Below are positions 7,320-15,795 of a DNA stretch of 45,247 bases, piece after piece. Position 1 is the first letter of the stretch. Each line of letters begins with the position of its first letter. Location: positions 1-45,247 of the forward strand of contig NZ_VIDQ01000062.1 in the NCBI RefSeq assembly GCF_009760915.1, written 5' to 3'. This DNA is from Azohydromonas aeria. GTDB lineage: Bacteria; Pseudomonadota; Gammaproteobacteria; Burkholderiales; Burkholderiaceae_C. The translations under genes and the position numbers were made by a program. Below the pieces are notes generated by a model that made no database searches, was not told the origin of the DNA, and worked only from the letters and a program-made list of their open reading frames with translations.

Positions 7320-9455
7320 TTACAGGCCAGCGTGGTCGCCGACGCCGCGGCGCTTGAACGCCGCCGACAGGTCAAGGTCGTCCTCCGCTTGTTCGTAGGC
7401 TGCGGCCCAGCGCTCCTCGCTGTCCCCCTCGGGCGGCGATTGGTCTTCGGGTGCGGACTCGGCGCCCTTCTTCGCGCGCTTCGCGGCGGGCTTCCTCTTC
7501 GCCGCAGTCTTCTTCGCCGCTGTTTTCTTCGGGGCCTCCGCTTCCTGCACTGGCGGTTCCGCTGCGGCCGCGATGGCAGCGGCCGACGAAACCACCATGT
7601 CAAAGAAGCTGTCCTGCCACTTGTCGATTTCCTCGTCGGTGGCGCCATTTCGCAGTGGCGGCATCTGCTTGAAGTTGGGCGCCATGCGCTCCACGGGCAC
7701 CGGCTTGGCAGCGGTCCCCTCGTCCACTTCCATCGGCCGCACGCACAGGTGGATGCGTGCCACGTGCGTCTCCAGATCCAGCGGCGGAATCACGGCCTGC
7801 CGGATCTTGCTGCGCCGCTCGAGCTCGGCATCCGCGTCGTAGTTGGCCCGGTCGCACAGGATGGGCAGGCACTGCTCCATCACGATGATCTGCTTCGTGT
7901 TGGGCAGCCGCTTGATCTCCTGGGGCAGCATCAAGGCGCGCCTTTGCTGCTGCTCGCTGTGTCCGCTGCTGGTGCCGCCGCGCCCGCTGCTGGAGTTGCG
8001 GTTGCGCACCAGCTCGGTCTGGTTGTCGAGCATGCGCGAATAGGCTTCGGCATCCTCCTGCTCCTTGGGCGGAAACAGCACCTGCATGCCCATGGCCGTG
8101 CGGATCGTCCTGGCCGTGTCCCTGCCGTACTCGAAGGCAACCTGCGACTCGGACTGGCACATGATGAGCACGCGCAGGTCGAAGCTGGGCATCAGGCCGA
8201 TGGAGCGGGTGAGCACGTCGATGCGCCCCGGCACGGCGAATTCGTCCAGCAGCATCAGGCACTGGTGCATCCCCGGCTTGGGCTGCTCACGCGTGTTGAT
8301 GTTGATGGCCTGGGTGAACAGCAGGTTCACCAGCAGCCGCGACGATGGGACGTTCTCGAACGGGATGCACAGGTAGATGCCCATGTGCTCGTTGCGGACC
8401 TTCGACAGGTCGAAGTCGTTGCCGCTCGTGGCCGCGTCCACCACCGGGTCCATGAACAGCGTCAGCGGCGCGGTGAAGGTGGAAAGGATGCTGCTGAGCA
8501 CCTGGGCCGCGTTGGACAAGAAGCGGTTCAGGGCATCCACGCACTCCCGCGACAGCGGCCGTTTTTCCGCGATGCGCTTCTTGATGAGGTCCGAGAGGTA
8601 GACATGGAACGGCTTGCCGTTGCCTGACGCCAGCCGCAGCATCTGGCCGAAGGTGCGCGGCAGCTCGGGCGTCTCAAGCAGGTACAGGCCCAGCCCGAGA
8701 AAGAGGTTGCGCGCGGATTCGGCGAAGAACTTGGAGCTGCCCCCTTCGCCGCTGCCAGCGGGCTCGGGGTACACGATGTTGCCGATGGCGAGCAGGTCGC
8801 TCACCCGGTTCAACTCGTCGTTGCGCACGTAGCCCAAGGGGTTGTAGCGCGAGCTCGATCCGTCCTTGTCGAACGGGGCGAAGCGGAACATCTTGTGGCC
8901 GCACGAGGCGCGGAATCCCGAGGTGAATTCCCACAGCTCGTTCTTGAAGTCCAGCACCATGACCGACCCGCTCCAGTTGAGCAGGTTGGGCACGGCGATG
9001 CCGCGGCCCTTGCCAGAGCGCGGCGGCGCGGCCACCCACACGTACTGCTGGCCCGGATAGGTGAGGTAGCGGCCCCGGTACTTGCCAACGATGATTCCCT
9101 CGCCGTCCAGCAGCTTCGCGTTCTTGATCTCCGCACCGTTGGCGAACCGCGCATCGCCGTGCAGCTGTCGTCGCCGTCCCAGCGCAGCCATGCCAAAGCC
9201 GAACGGCAGCACCAGGCAGGTGAGCCCGTAGCTCAGCCCCATGGACAGCTTCAGCCGCTTTGCCTGCTTCGGGTCGTCCCCGTACTCGCTCCAGTAGCGC
9301 GAGATGCTGGTGAGCTTCACGTTGAGCACGCGCTGGACGCTGCGCTCCGACATGGCCATGAAGGAAGCGCCGGAGAGCCACGTGCCCGCGCCGAAGCACA
9401 GGGCGATGCCGCCGGCGATGAGCAAGCCCTTCAGGGCAAAAGACTTGGCGCTCAT
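7320..9455 (-). CDS. virD4: VirD4/TraG-type coupling protein (T4CP)
   Basis: A 711-residue ATPase that links the relaxosome to the secretion channel at the inner membrane. Two N-terminal membrane segments (about 8-30 and 73-92) precede the nucleotide-binding domain. The Walker A motif PPRSGKG lies at residues 144-150, the VMVLDF strand near 170, and the Walker B LMLLDEFA near 400. The last about 60 residues are a Lys/Ala-rich tail (repeated KKTAAK) ending acidic, possibly a DNA- or substrate-binding extension. The start overlaps virB11's stop by 4 nt. It provides substrate selection for the relaxase encoded at 25358-26350. Confidence 0.97.
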   Translation of the reverse strand: MSAKSFALKGLLIAGGIALCFGAGTWLSGASFMAMSERSVQRVLNVKLTSISRYWSEYGDDPKQAKRLKLSMGLSYGLTCLVLPFGFGMAALGRRRQLHGDARFANGAEIKNAKLLDGEGIIVGKYRGRYLTYPGQQYVWVAAPPRSGKGRGIAVPNLLNWSGSVMVLDFKNELWEFTSGFRASCGHKMFRFAPFDKDGSSSRYNPLGYVRNDELNRVSDLLAIGNIVYPEPAGSGEGGSSKFFAESARNLFLGLGLYLLETPELPRTFGQMLRLASGNGKPFHVYLSDLIKKRIAEKRPLSRECVDALNRFLSNAAQVLSSILSTFTAPLTLFMDPVVDAATSGNDFDLSKVRNEHMGIYLCIPFENVPSSRLLVNLLFTQAININTREQPKPGMHQCLMLLDEFAVPGRIDVLTRSIGLMPSFDLRVLIMCQSESQVAFEYGRDTARTIRTAMGMQVLFPPKEQEDAEAYSRMLDNQTELVRNRNSSSGRGGTSSGHSEQQQRRALMLPQEIKRLPNTKQIIVMEQCLPILCDRANYDADAELERRSKIRQAVIPPLDLETHVARIHLCVRPMEVDEGTAAKPVPVERMAPNFKQMPPLRNGATDEEIDKWQDSFFDMVVSSAAAIAAAAEPPVQEAEAPKKTAAKKTAAKRKPAAKRAKKGAESAPEDQSPPEGDSEERWAAAYEQAEDDLDLSAAFKRRGVGDHAGL

Positions 9456-10516
9456 TGGCCGGTGCCCTGTGCCAGCGCCAGCTTGCGCGCCGGGTCGTAA
9501 TAGACCTCGCGGATATGGCGGCCGGAACCGTCATTCCCGAACTGCACGATCACGTCCACCGTCAGCGTCAGCAGCCGCTTGATCTCGGCCACGTCCAGGC
9601 CTGCGCCGCCTGGCGACTGCCGGATCATCAGCGTCATCTGCTCGAAAGCCTCGTCGGTGGAGCCGGCATGCAGCGTGGTCATGCTGCCCGGGTGCCCCGT
9701 GGCCGCAGCGCGCACGAAGAAGTAGCACTCCTTCCCGCGTACCTCGGCCAGCAGGATCACGTCGGGTCGCATGCGCAGCGCGCATTCCAGAAGCTGCTCG
9801 GGCGTGACGTGCGCCAGGCCCTGGCCGGTGTCGCTGTAGAACAGGTGCGCAGCCAGCGGGTGGTTGGGCAGCAGCACCTCTGCGACGCTCTCGATGGTCA
9901 GGATGCGCAGCAGCCGGTGCATCTCCTCGGCCAGCGCCTTCATGATGTGCGTCTTGCCGCTGCCGGTCTGGCCGCTCAGGACGATGGTCTGCCGTAGCTG
10001 CACGGCCCGGCGCAGGAACTCGTCCCACCTGCCCTGCTGCTTCAGCTCCAGCAGTTCGAGCTGGTGCGGCTGCAGGTGCGTAGGCCGGTCAACGACGCGG
10101 GAGAACAGGCCGGAGCGGTGCAACTCGTCCAGGCGCGGCACGACGGCCGAGGGCTTGCGCATGGTGATGGACACGGTGCCCATGTTGGTCGCCGGTGGGA
10201 TGACGAACTGCACGCGCTCGCCGCCTGGCAGCGTGGCCGACAGCAGCGGGTGGGAGACGCTGATGTCCTGGCTGCAGGTCCCGCCCACGGCACGGGCCAA
10301 GGCCCAGCACCGCGTGTAGTCCATCTCGGGCACATCGTGAACGCTCCACTGGCCGTTCGCCTCCACCCAGACTTCGCTGGGCCGGTTCATCAGGACCTCG
10401 GTCACGTCGTTGCGGTCCAGGAAAGGCCGCAGCGGTCGCAGCAGGTACATCGCCGCGCTGCTTCGGTCGCGCGGCTGCGCTGGCCGGTGCATGTGCGTGT
10501 GCGTGTGGGTCTGCAT
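9452..10516 (-). CDS. virB11: VirB11-type traffic ATPase
   Basis: A 354-residue cytoplasmic hexameric ATPase that powers substrate transfer and pilus biogenesis. Walker A (GQTGSGKT) is at residues 182-189. The Asp box, Walker B (LRMRPDVILLAEVRG) and His box (AAATGHPGSMTTLHA) follow in order. The N-terminus chosen here, MQTHTHTHMH, is odd: a natural His/Thr repeat absent from typical VirB11. It is preceded at good spacing by AGGAG, so it looks like the real start; Met23 (MYLLRPL) is the alternative. The gene follows virB10 by 13 nt and overlaps virD4 by 4 nt. Confidence 0.96.
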   Translation of the reverse strand: MQTHTHTHMHRPAQPRDRSSAAMYLLRPLRPFLDRNDVTEVLMNRPSEVWVEANGQWSVHDVPEMDYTRCWALARAVGGTCSQDISVSHPLLSATLPGGERVQFVIPPATNMGTVSITMRKPSAVVPRLDELHRSGLFSRVVDRPTHLQPHQLELLELKQQGRWDEFLRRAVQLRQTIVLSGQTGSGKTHIMKALAEEMHRLLRILTIESVAEVLLPNHPLAAHLFYSDTGQGLAHVTPEQLLECALRMRPDVILLAEVRGKECYFFVRAAATGHPGSMTTLHAGSTDEAFEQMTLMIRQSPGGAGLDVAEIKRLLTLTVDVIVQFGNDGSGRHIREVYYDPARKLALAQGTGQ

Positions 10517-10529
10517 GGTCGCTCCTGCT

Positions 10530-11921
10530 TCAGCGGCCGGGCCGCAGTTGATAAACCTTGGAGAAGTCCACGTCGTTCATCACGTCCACGCCCACCACCG
10601 TGCCGTGGTTGCGGCTGATGGTCGGGGGGATATTGATGGTGCTGTCGAGGACCTTTTCGGCCATGCGGCTGCCGGTCTGCGCGGTGCCGCCGAACACGAT
10701 GTTGGTGTCCCCGCCCGAGCCCTGTTGCTTGTCCGCAATCACGATCTTCACGGCGTCGTCGATCAGCGCCAGGAGCAACGCAGCGGTGATGCGCTCGCCC
10801 CAGCGGTTGTTCACATACCCGTCGATGCCCGACGCGCCCAGCGGCCCCACGGCGTTCCACTTCAGCGGAACCGTGACGCCGTAGGGCGTGCGCAACCGAG
10901 TCCAGTAGGCCTCGATGGCGCGCGTCCCGGCGCGCACGTTGGTCAGGCTGTATTCGCCAGTGAGGAGCGTCCCCTTCTCGGCCAGCACCACCTGCTGGTC
11001 GGCGCCGCGCACGTCGGCCTGGGTGATGCACTTCATGCGGCCCTTGACGTTGGACACGACCTCCACGGCGAGCGTGCAAGTGAAGCCGTCCCCCTCGGCC
11101 AGCGTCAGGCTCATGTCGGCGATCTGCCCGGCCACCAGGGGCGCCCGCTCCCGCGGCGCATCGTCGTCGGCGGCTTGGGCCTGGGGCCGCGGTGGCATGC
11201 CGGGCGCGCGCACCATCCCGGATGCGCCCGGCATGCCGGCCCCCGCGCTTGGCAGCACCGCGGGCACCATCGCGCCAGGCTGCGCCTGGGTGGTGCTCAT
11301 GCGCTGCATGCTGCCCGTGATGACGTTCAACTGCTCGCGGGCCTGCCGGATCTGGTCGCGTGCCTGCGACAGGTCATCGCCTGCAACGCCGGCCCCCGTG
11401 CCGGGCGCGGTAGCCGTAGCAGTCGAGCCGCTGCGGCCCTTGCTGGGCGCCAGCAGCAGCGGTGCATCGCGCGGGTCACGCTTGGGCTTCGCGCCCGTGT
11501 TGGCGCCGGCGCCGGCGGTGCGCTGGTCGGTACGCACACGGATGGCGTCGTCGTCCTGCGGCCGCACGTCCGGCACCTGATATTCCTTCTTGGGTGCCTG
11601 CTGCCCAGGAGCGCTGGCCGGCGCCGCGGCCAACTGGGGCAGTTCCTCGTCCATCTTGCGCACGCCCCCCGTCGCGGATGCGGGCTTGGTGGCCCTTTCC
11701 TCGGCGCGCTGCTCTGCCAGGCCGTTGAGGTAGCTACTGATCTTCCAGTACGCCACACCCGCCACGCTGCCACCCAGGGCGACCACGGCGGCAATCGCGA
11801 TCAGGCCCCGCTTGTTGACGCCCTGGTTGTTCTCTCGCGCGACGTTCGGGATGCCTACGGGCGACGGCGCCGCTGCCGGCTGCTGCTCTGGCGCGGTGCT
11901 GTTGTCGGTGGTGTCGCTCAC
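10530..11921 (-). CDS. virB10: VirB10/TrbI-type envelope-spanning channel protein
   Basis: A 463-residue protein with a short cytoplasmic N-terminus. A single membrane segment (about 39-57, LIAIAAVVALGG) and a long Pro/Ala/Gln-rich periplasmic spacer (about 75-245) follow. The C-terminal TrbI domain (about 260-455) contains the conserved GTLLTGEYSL and NNRWGERITAALL segments that frame the outer-membrane antenna. VirB10 spans both membranes, forms the core complex with VirB9 and a lipoprotein, and senses ATP use by VirD4 and VirB11. Its start overlaps the virB9 stop by 4 nt. Confidence 0.96.
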   Translation of the reverse strand: MSDTTDNSTAPEQQPAAAPSPVGIPNVARENNQGVNKRGLIAIAAVVALGGSVAGVAYWKISSYLNGLAEQRAEERATKPASATGGVRKMDEELPQLAAAPASAPGQQAPKKEYQVPDVRPQDDDAIRVRTDQRTAGAGANTGAKPKRDPRDAPLLLAPSKGRSGSTATATAPGTGAGVAGDDLSQARDQIRQAREQLNVITGSMQRMSTTQAQPGAMVPAVLPSAGAGMPGASGMVRAPGMPPRPQAQAADDDAPRERAPLVAGQIADMSLTLAEGDGFTCTLAVEVVSNVKGRMKCITQADVRGADQQVVLAEKGTLLTGEYSLTNVRAGTRAIEAYWTRLRTPYGVTVPLKWNAVGPLGASGIDGYVNNRWGERITAALLLALIDDAVKIVIADKQQGSGGDTNIVFGGTAQTGSRMAEKVLDSTINIPPTISRNHGTVVGVDVMNDVDFSKVYQLRPGR

Positions 11922-12769
11922 GGCTGAGCCTCCATCTGTCCCGTGCGGGGATTGCGTGTCAGGCGCTGTACGCCATCGGCCACGGCGCCGCCCTGGGGAC
12001 CGCGGCCCTCCACGTCGAACGCCTCGTTGCGCAGTTCGACCACGGCACTGCCATGGCGCAGCACCAGCGCGCGCGCCACCACGGGCACCACGAGCAGGTT
12101 GTGCTGCGGGTCCATGCGGGTCGTGACGGTCTGCTCGGTGCCGTCGGGCATGCGCCGGAACACCGAGGGGACGGGCCGGTTGCCGGGGTATTCAAGGAAC
12201 GTGGTGCGTTCGTCGTCGAAGACGGCCCTGGGCACGATGTCGTCGCTGCCCTTGCCCACGGCCAGGCTGTAGGCGGCATTGCGCACCTGGGGCCTGGCGC
12301 TCAGCCGCTGGCCAAGCACTTCCTCGGGCTGCGGCATCATCGCGAGCGCCGCAGCGGTCAGGTTCGCGCGCGGGTCCACGGGGGGCGGTGGCGTGCGCAG
12401 GATGATCCGCCGCGCCGGGGTCTTGGACACGTTGAACTGCAGGCTGATGCTGCGCCGGTTCGTGATGACTTCGACAGGGTTCTTGTCGCCCGAGCCCTGC
12501 AATGGCTTGGCCAGGATGAACCGGCCGCCTTCCTGCCATTGCACGCACCAGGTGGCCTCCGCGTTCGTCTCGCAGTCCGAGGCGATGCCGGGCGACACCG
12601 TGGTCAAGGACTCGCCCGGCTCCAGTTCGATATGCGTTGGCACGCCTCGCGCGACCGGCACGTGAATGATCTTGAAGCGGTCGTAGGGCACTTCGGCTAT
12701 GGGCGCCGTCTGCGCAAGAGCAGCGCACGCCTGAAGCGCCAGCAGGGCCAGAGGGAAGGCGCGGCTCAT
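11918..12769 (-). CDS. virB9: VirB9-type core complex protein
   Basis: A 283-residue periplasmic/outer-membrane protein. A Sec signal peptide occupies about residues 1-19 (cleavage likely after ALAQ). The N-terminal beta-sandwich (YDRFKIIHVPVARG...ESLTTVS) and the C-terminal CagX-like lobe (NAAYSLAVG, VPRAVFDDERTTFLEYP) are both recognisable. It forms the outer-membrane ring of the secretion channel with VirB10. Two Cys residues in the N-terminal lobe (DCETN, TWCVQW) could form a disulfide. It overlaps virB8 and virB10 by 4 nt each. Confidence 0.95.
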   Translation of the reverse strand: MSRAFPLALLALQACAALAQTAPIAEVPYDRFKIIHVPVARGVPTHIELEPGESLTTVSPGIASDCETNAEATWCVQWQEGGRFILAKPLQGSGDKNPVEVITNRRSISLQFNVSKTPARRIILRTPPPPVDPRANLTAAALAMMPQPEEVLGQRLSARPQVRNAAYSLAVGKGSDDIVPRAVFDDERTTFLEYPGNRPVPSVFRRMPDGTEQTVTTRMDPQHNLLVVPVVARALVLRHGSAVVELRNEAFDVEGRGPQGGAVADGVQRLTRNPRTGQMEAQP

Positions 12770-13479
12770 GATGAGGTGCTTCCTTGGGCGTCGGCGATGG
12801 GATCGGAGCGGCAGGCCGTGCAGATCCAGCCGAAGGGGTTTTCCGCGCGGTCCTGGTCCTTGAGCTCGACCTTGGGCTGGTACACGTAGGTCAGCGTCGC
12901 CACGTGCCTTGTCGTTGCGTCGGGCTGGCTGCGGTCAAAGTAGGTGCTGACCATCTCGTAGTTCACCACCATGCCCTTGCCGCCGCCCACCGCCGGGCCG
13001 GTCAGGCGTCTGCTGAGGATGTTGATGCGGTGCAGCTGCGAGCGGCCCGCGCGCTCGTGCAGGCCCTTGCCGGCTTTGGGGTAGTAGAGGGCGTCGTACA
13101 CGGCGAAAACCTCCGGGGACGCCATGCGGGCCACGGTGTCGCGGTCGCGCGAGAGGAAATCCCACGAGTAGCCGAAGCGGGCTCGCACGAAGTCCCCCGC
13201 GCACTTCTTGTCCAAGGCATCGTTGGCCGATACCGAGTCCTCGGCCAAGGGTCTGCCGACCTCGGTCTCGCCGGTGGCCTTGTCCACGACGATGGGCACG
13301 TACACCACCTGGCGCAGCTTCGACTGCACGGCGATGCCGACGACGGACAGGGCGGCAAGGGCGCCAGCGCCCTTGGCAACCATCCACGCGCGCCGCTCGG
13401 AACTTTCAAGGCCTGCGATGCGGTCCACCTCCCACTCGGCATTGCTGGAAGGACGCAGCAGTTCACCGATCTTCTTCAT
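12766..13479 (-). CDS. virB8: VirB8-type inner-membrane assembly factor
   Basis: A 237-residue bitopic protein. A short cytoplasmic tail with the conserved-type E-W-VDRIAGLESSERRAW segment is followed by one membrane helix (about 32-51). A periplasmic NTF2-like domain comes next; its family features here include the DALYY segment and a late conserved Y-Y-P. VirB8 nucleates assembly and contacts VirB9, VirB10 and VirB5. The C-terminus has a CTACRS Cys pair not typical of the family. It overlaps virB5 and virB9 by 4 nt each. Confidence 0.93.
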   Translation of the reverse strand: MKKIGELLRPSSNAEWEVDRIAGLESSERRAWMVAKGAGALAALSVVGIAVQSKLRQVVYVPIVVDKATGETEVGRPLAEDSVSANDALDKKCAGDFVRARFGYSWDFLSRDRDTVARMASPEVFAVYDALYYPKAGKGLHERAGRSQLHRINILSRRLTGPAVGGGKGMVVNYEMVSTYFDRSQPDATTRHVATLTYVYQPKVELKDQDRAENPFGWICTACRSDPIADAQGSTSS

Positions 13480-14180
13480 GGCGCGGTGCTCCCGAGGTAC
13501 TGGCGAATGTCGATGGGTCGGCTGAGCATTTCGGCCGTGCTCTCGGCCCGCCTGGCTTCCTCACGGCGCTGCTCGTTTTGCATGTCCATCCACAGCAGTT
13601 GCGCGCGCGTGTGCTCGTGCTGCAGCAGCGCCTGCTCGCCCTGGATGCGCGCGCCCAGCTCCAGCTTTGCCGCCTGGTCGCTGGTGCCGTTGATGGCGTT
13701 GATGAGGCCGCTGATCTGGCCGATGCGCCCGCTGGCGGCGGCAATGGTTTGCCGCAGCAGCGCCTTGTTCTGGTACGGCTGCGCCAGCATGGACTGGCAC
13801 TGCAGCAGCGTGCTCCCGCTCAGCCCCTGGCAGTTCCACACCATGGCCGCGTCCCGCATCGCCCTGCCCGCTGCGCTCATGCCGGCGTAGCCATTGACGG
13901 CCACGCCGTCGAGCTGCCCCGGCGCATCGAGAGGGACGTAGTTGTTGAAGGAAGGATCGCGCTGCAGCGAGCCCAGACCCCGGGTGCCGGTGGTCGAGAG
14001 GTAGTTGACGCGGACCTGCTCGATCATCGTGATCTGGTTCTCGATCTGCGTGAGCATGTGGCCGATCTGCTCGACGAAACGCGCGATGGCGGTAGCGTCG
14101 ATCACGGGGATGCCGGCGTGCGCGCTGCTGCCTGCTGCAGCCAGCACGCCGGCTGCCATCAGCTTCTTGAATGCAACCAT
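13476..14180 (-). CDS. virB5: VirB5-type minor pilin / adhesin
   Basis: A 234-residue secreted protein. A signal peptide (about 1-22, ending SSAHA) precedes a mature protein starting GIPVIDATAI. The long alpha-helical body (FVEQIGHMLTQIENQI) is the hallmark of VirB5/TraC proteins, which localise to the pilus tip. A small central globular part with two Cys (NCQGL, LLQCQ) is flanked by helices. The start at 14180 is preceded by AGGAG with suitable spacing. The gene lies after virB6, reversing the common B5-B6 order. Confidence 0.92.
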   Translation of the reverse strand: MVAFKKLMAAGVLAAAGSSAHAGIPVIDATAIARFVEQIGHMLTQIENQITMIEQVRVNYLSTTGTRGLGSLQRDPSFNNYVPLDAPGQLDGVAVNGYAGMSAAGRAMRDAAMVWNCQGLSGSTLLQCQSMLAQPYQNKALLRQTIAAASGRIGQISGLINAINGTSDQAAKLELGARIQGEQALLQHEHTRAQLLWMDMQNEQRREEARRAESTAEMLSRPIDIRQYLGSTAP

Positions 14181-14206
14181 GAGGGTGCTCCTGCGTGGGT
14201 GATGGG

Positions 14207-15226
14207 TCAGCGGGTGCGTCCGCGTTCGGCCAGAGACTGGAAAGCCCACTTCACGCCGGTCATGCCGCCAAGGGCGGCGCCGGCGCGGTAGGCGAAGCCG
14301 GGGCTGCGCGACGCGCTGTTTCCTCCCCCGTTGTCGTTGTTGGTGTTGCCGCCCTTCTTGCCGCCGCGCATGAGCATCAGGACCTGGGTCAGCATCTGGC
14401 CGCCCATGCTGAGCGCCGCGCCGCCGGTGAGGCCGTTCACGAACGAGGGGGCCACCCACAGCATCACGCACCACACGCCGCACATAGCCGCATAGATGAT
14501 TGCCTGGGTGAGGACGTTGACGTTGCCCAGGTTGGGCACCATGGTGGCGACTACCTTCTCCGTGAGCGACAGGCTGAAGCCCAGGAGGAAGAACATCAGC
14601 CACGTCAGCACGGTCATGCCCAGCAGCGAGCCCAGCCAGTTCACGAACCACTGCCGCGACACGTCGAACAGCAGGAACAGGATGAAGATGGGGCCGATTC
14701 CCAGCAGGAATGCGTTGAACCCATCCGTGACCATCGCCACCAGCATCGACGCGGCGATCAACGCGGCGTTGCCGACGGAAAAGAAGAAGAGGGAGATCAG
14801 GGACGGCAGGAACGTCGTGGAGAACACGCCATCCACGGCGATCATCGCCGTGAGCTGGCTCGCACGGTCATTGAACGTCTCGATGAAGCCCCAGATGTTC
14901 ACCGCGTTGCGCAGTGGGGAACCGGTCGGGGCGAACTGCTTGGCAACGTCCAGGGACAGGCTGCGCTGCACGTCGATGACCCACCCGTGGTAGATCGCCG
15001 CATTGGTTGCGAACAGGACGATCACGAGCTTGCAGAAGAAGCTCCACATGAACTCGGGCAGCGGGTCCGATACCGCGCCGCGCAGCGTGCCGTAACCGTA
15101 GAGGCTGATCCATGCGGTCAGCAGCGCGAGCGCGATGGGCGCCAGGAACTGCATCACGTAGGCCACGACGCCACCGGCATAGCCGGAGATCGTCGTCATG
15201 AACTGCATGCCAAGCCAGCTGATCAT
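14207..15226 (-). CDS. virB6: VirB6/TrbL-type polytopic channel protein
   Basis: A 339-residue inner-membrane protein with at least six hydrophobic segments (for example VVAYVMQFLAPIALALL, LVIVLFATNAAIY, FFFSVGNAALIAASMLVA, IFILFLLF). It has a large central periplasmic loop and a hydrophilic Gly/Asn-rich cytoplasmic tail. This layout fits TrbL/VirB6, which forms the inner-membrane part of the translocation path. The motif FDVSRQWFVNWLGS near residue 195 resembles a conserved Trp-containing block of the family. Gaps of 26 nt to virB5 and 11 nt to the upstream gene keep it in the same operon. Confidence 0.93.
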   Translation of the reverse strand: MISWLGMQFMTTISGYAGGVVAYVMQFLAPIALALLTAWISLYGYGTLRGAVSDPLPEFMWSFFCKLVIVLFATNAAIYHGWVIDVQRSLSLDVAKQFAPTGSPLRNAVNIWGFIETFNDRASQLTAMIAVDGVFSTTFLPSLISLFFFSVGNAALIAASMLVAMVTDGFNAFLLGIGPIFILFLLFDVSRQWFVNWLGSLLGMTVLTWLMFFLLGFSLSLTEKVVATMVPNLGNVNVLTQAIIYAAMCGVWCVMLWVAPSFVNGLTGGAALSMGGQMLTQVLMLMRGGKKGGNTNNDNGGGNSASRSPGFAYRAGAALGGMTGVKWAFQSLAERGRTR

Positions 15227-15237
15227 GGCGGCCCCCT

Positions 15238-15795
15238 TCAGTCCTGCAGAACCATGTTCGGGAAGTCGCTGTGGGACACGCAGCCCTTGGCCGTATCACG
15301 GTGCGGGCACTTCATCCACTGGCCGTTGAGCTTGAGCACCCAGGCGCGCTCACGCCGGTCCTGCTTGGGGACGTAGGCCCGGCAGCCCTTGTCGAGCCAC
15401 GGCCATCCGCACTCGCGCAGTCCTTGGTTGCTGTCGATGACGTAGGTGGGCGACACCACGCCTGGCGCCCACAGGCTCTGCGGCGTCGTCGGGCTGCTGG
15501 AGCCGCGCGGCAGGGGCGGCTCCTCGACCACGCGCGTGCCGTTCGTGCCTTCGCGCACGGCCTCGTTCTTCAGCTGCGGCTGCGCGGGTTGGGGTTGGCC
15601 TTGCTGCGTCTGCTTGACTTGGGCCTGGGCCAGTTGCTGGTACTGCAGCGCGAGCACTTGGTGCTGCTCGGCCAGTTGTAGAAGCTGCGCGGTGTTGGGC
15701 AGACGGACAGGGCCGCCGACAACGGGAATGCCGGCATGGGCCGTTGCAGCGGCAAGAACGGACAGAGCGGCCAGGTACTTGAGCTTCATGGTCAT
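15238..15795 (-). CDS. Secreted Gln-rich protein of the VirB operon, possible second VirB5-like factor
   Basis: A 185-residue protein starting in an ATGA overlap with the virB4 stop. Its signal peptide ends TAHAG, and the mature start GIPVVGGP closely resembles that of VirB5 (GIPVIDAT). A Gln-rich helical stretch (about 38-66: LLQLAEQHQVLALQYQQLAQ) follows, then a Pro/Gln linker. The C-terminal domain has four Cys (ECGWPW, GCRAY, CPHRD, GCVSH), probably disulfide-bonded. It occupies the place virB5 usually has, between virB4 and virB6. It could be a divergent VirB5 paralogue or a chaperone-like pilus factor; the role is unproven. Confidence 0.85.
   Translation of the reverse strand: MTMKLKYLAALSVLAAATAHAGIPVVGGPVRLPNTAQLLQLAEQHQVLALQYQQLAQAQVKQTQQGQPQPAQPQLKNEAVREGTNGTRVVEEPPLPRGSSSPTTPQSLWAPGVVSPTYVIDSNQGLRECGWPWLDKGCRAYVPKQDRRERAWVLKLNGQWMKCPHRDTAKGCVSHSDFPNMVLQD

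Noticed and set aside
5085..8627. An 1180-codon open frame on the plus strand opposite the transfer genes
   Set aside because: It is antisense to the LPD7, OmpA-lipoprotein and VirD4 genes and has the His/Arg/Leu/Val-rich composition of a GC-rich shadow frame, with no domain.
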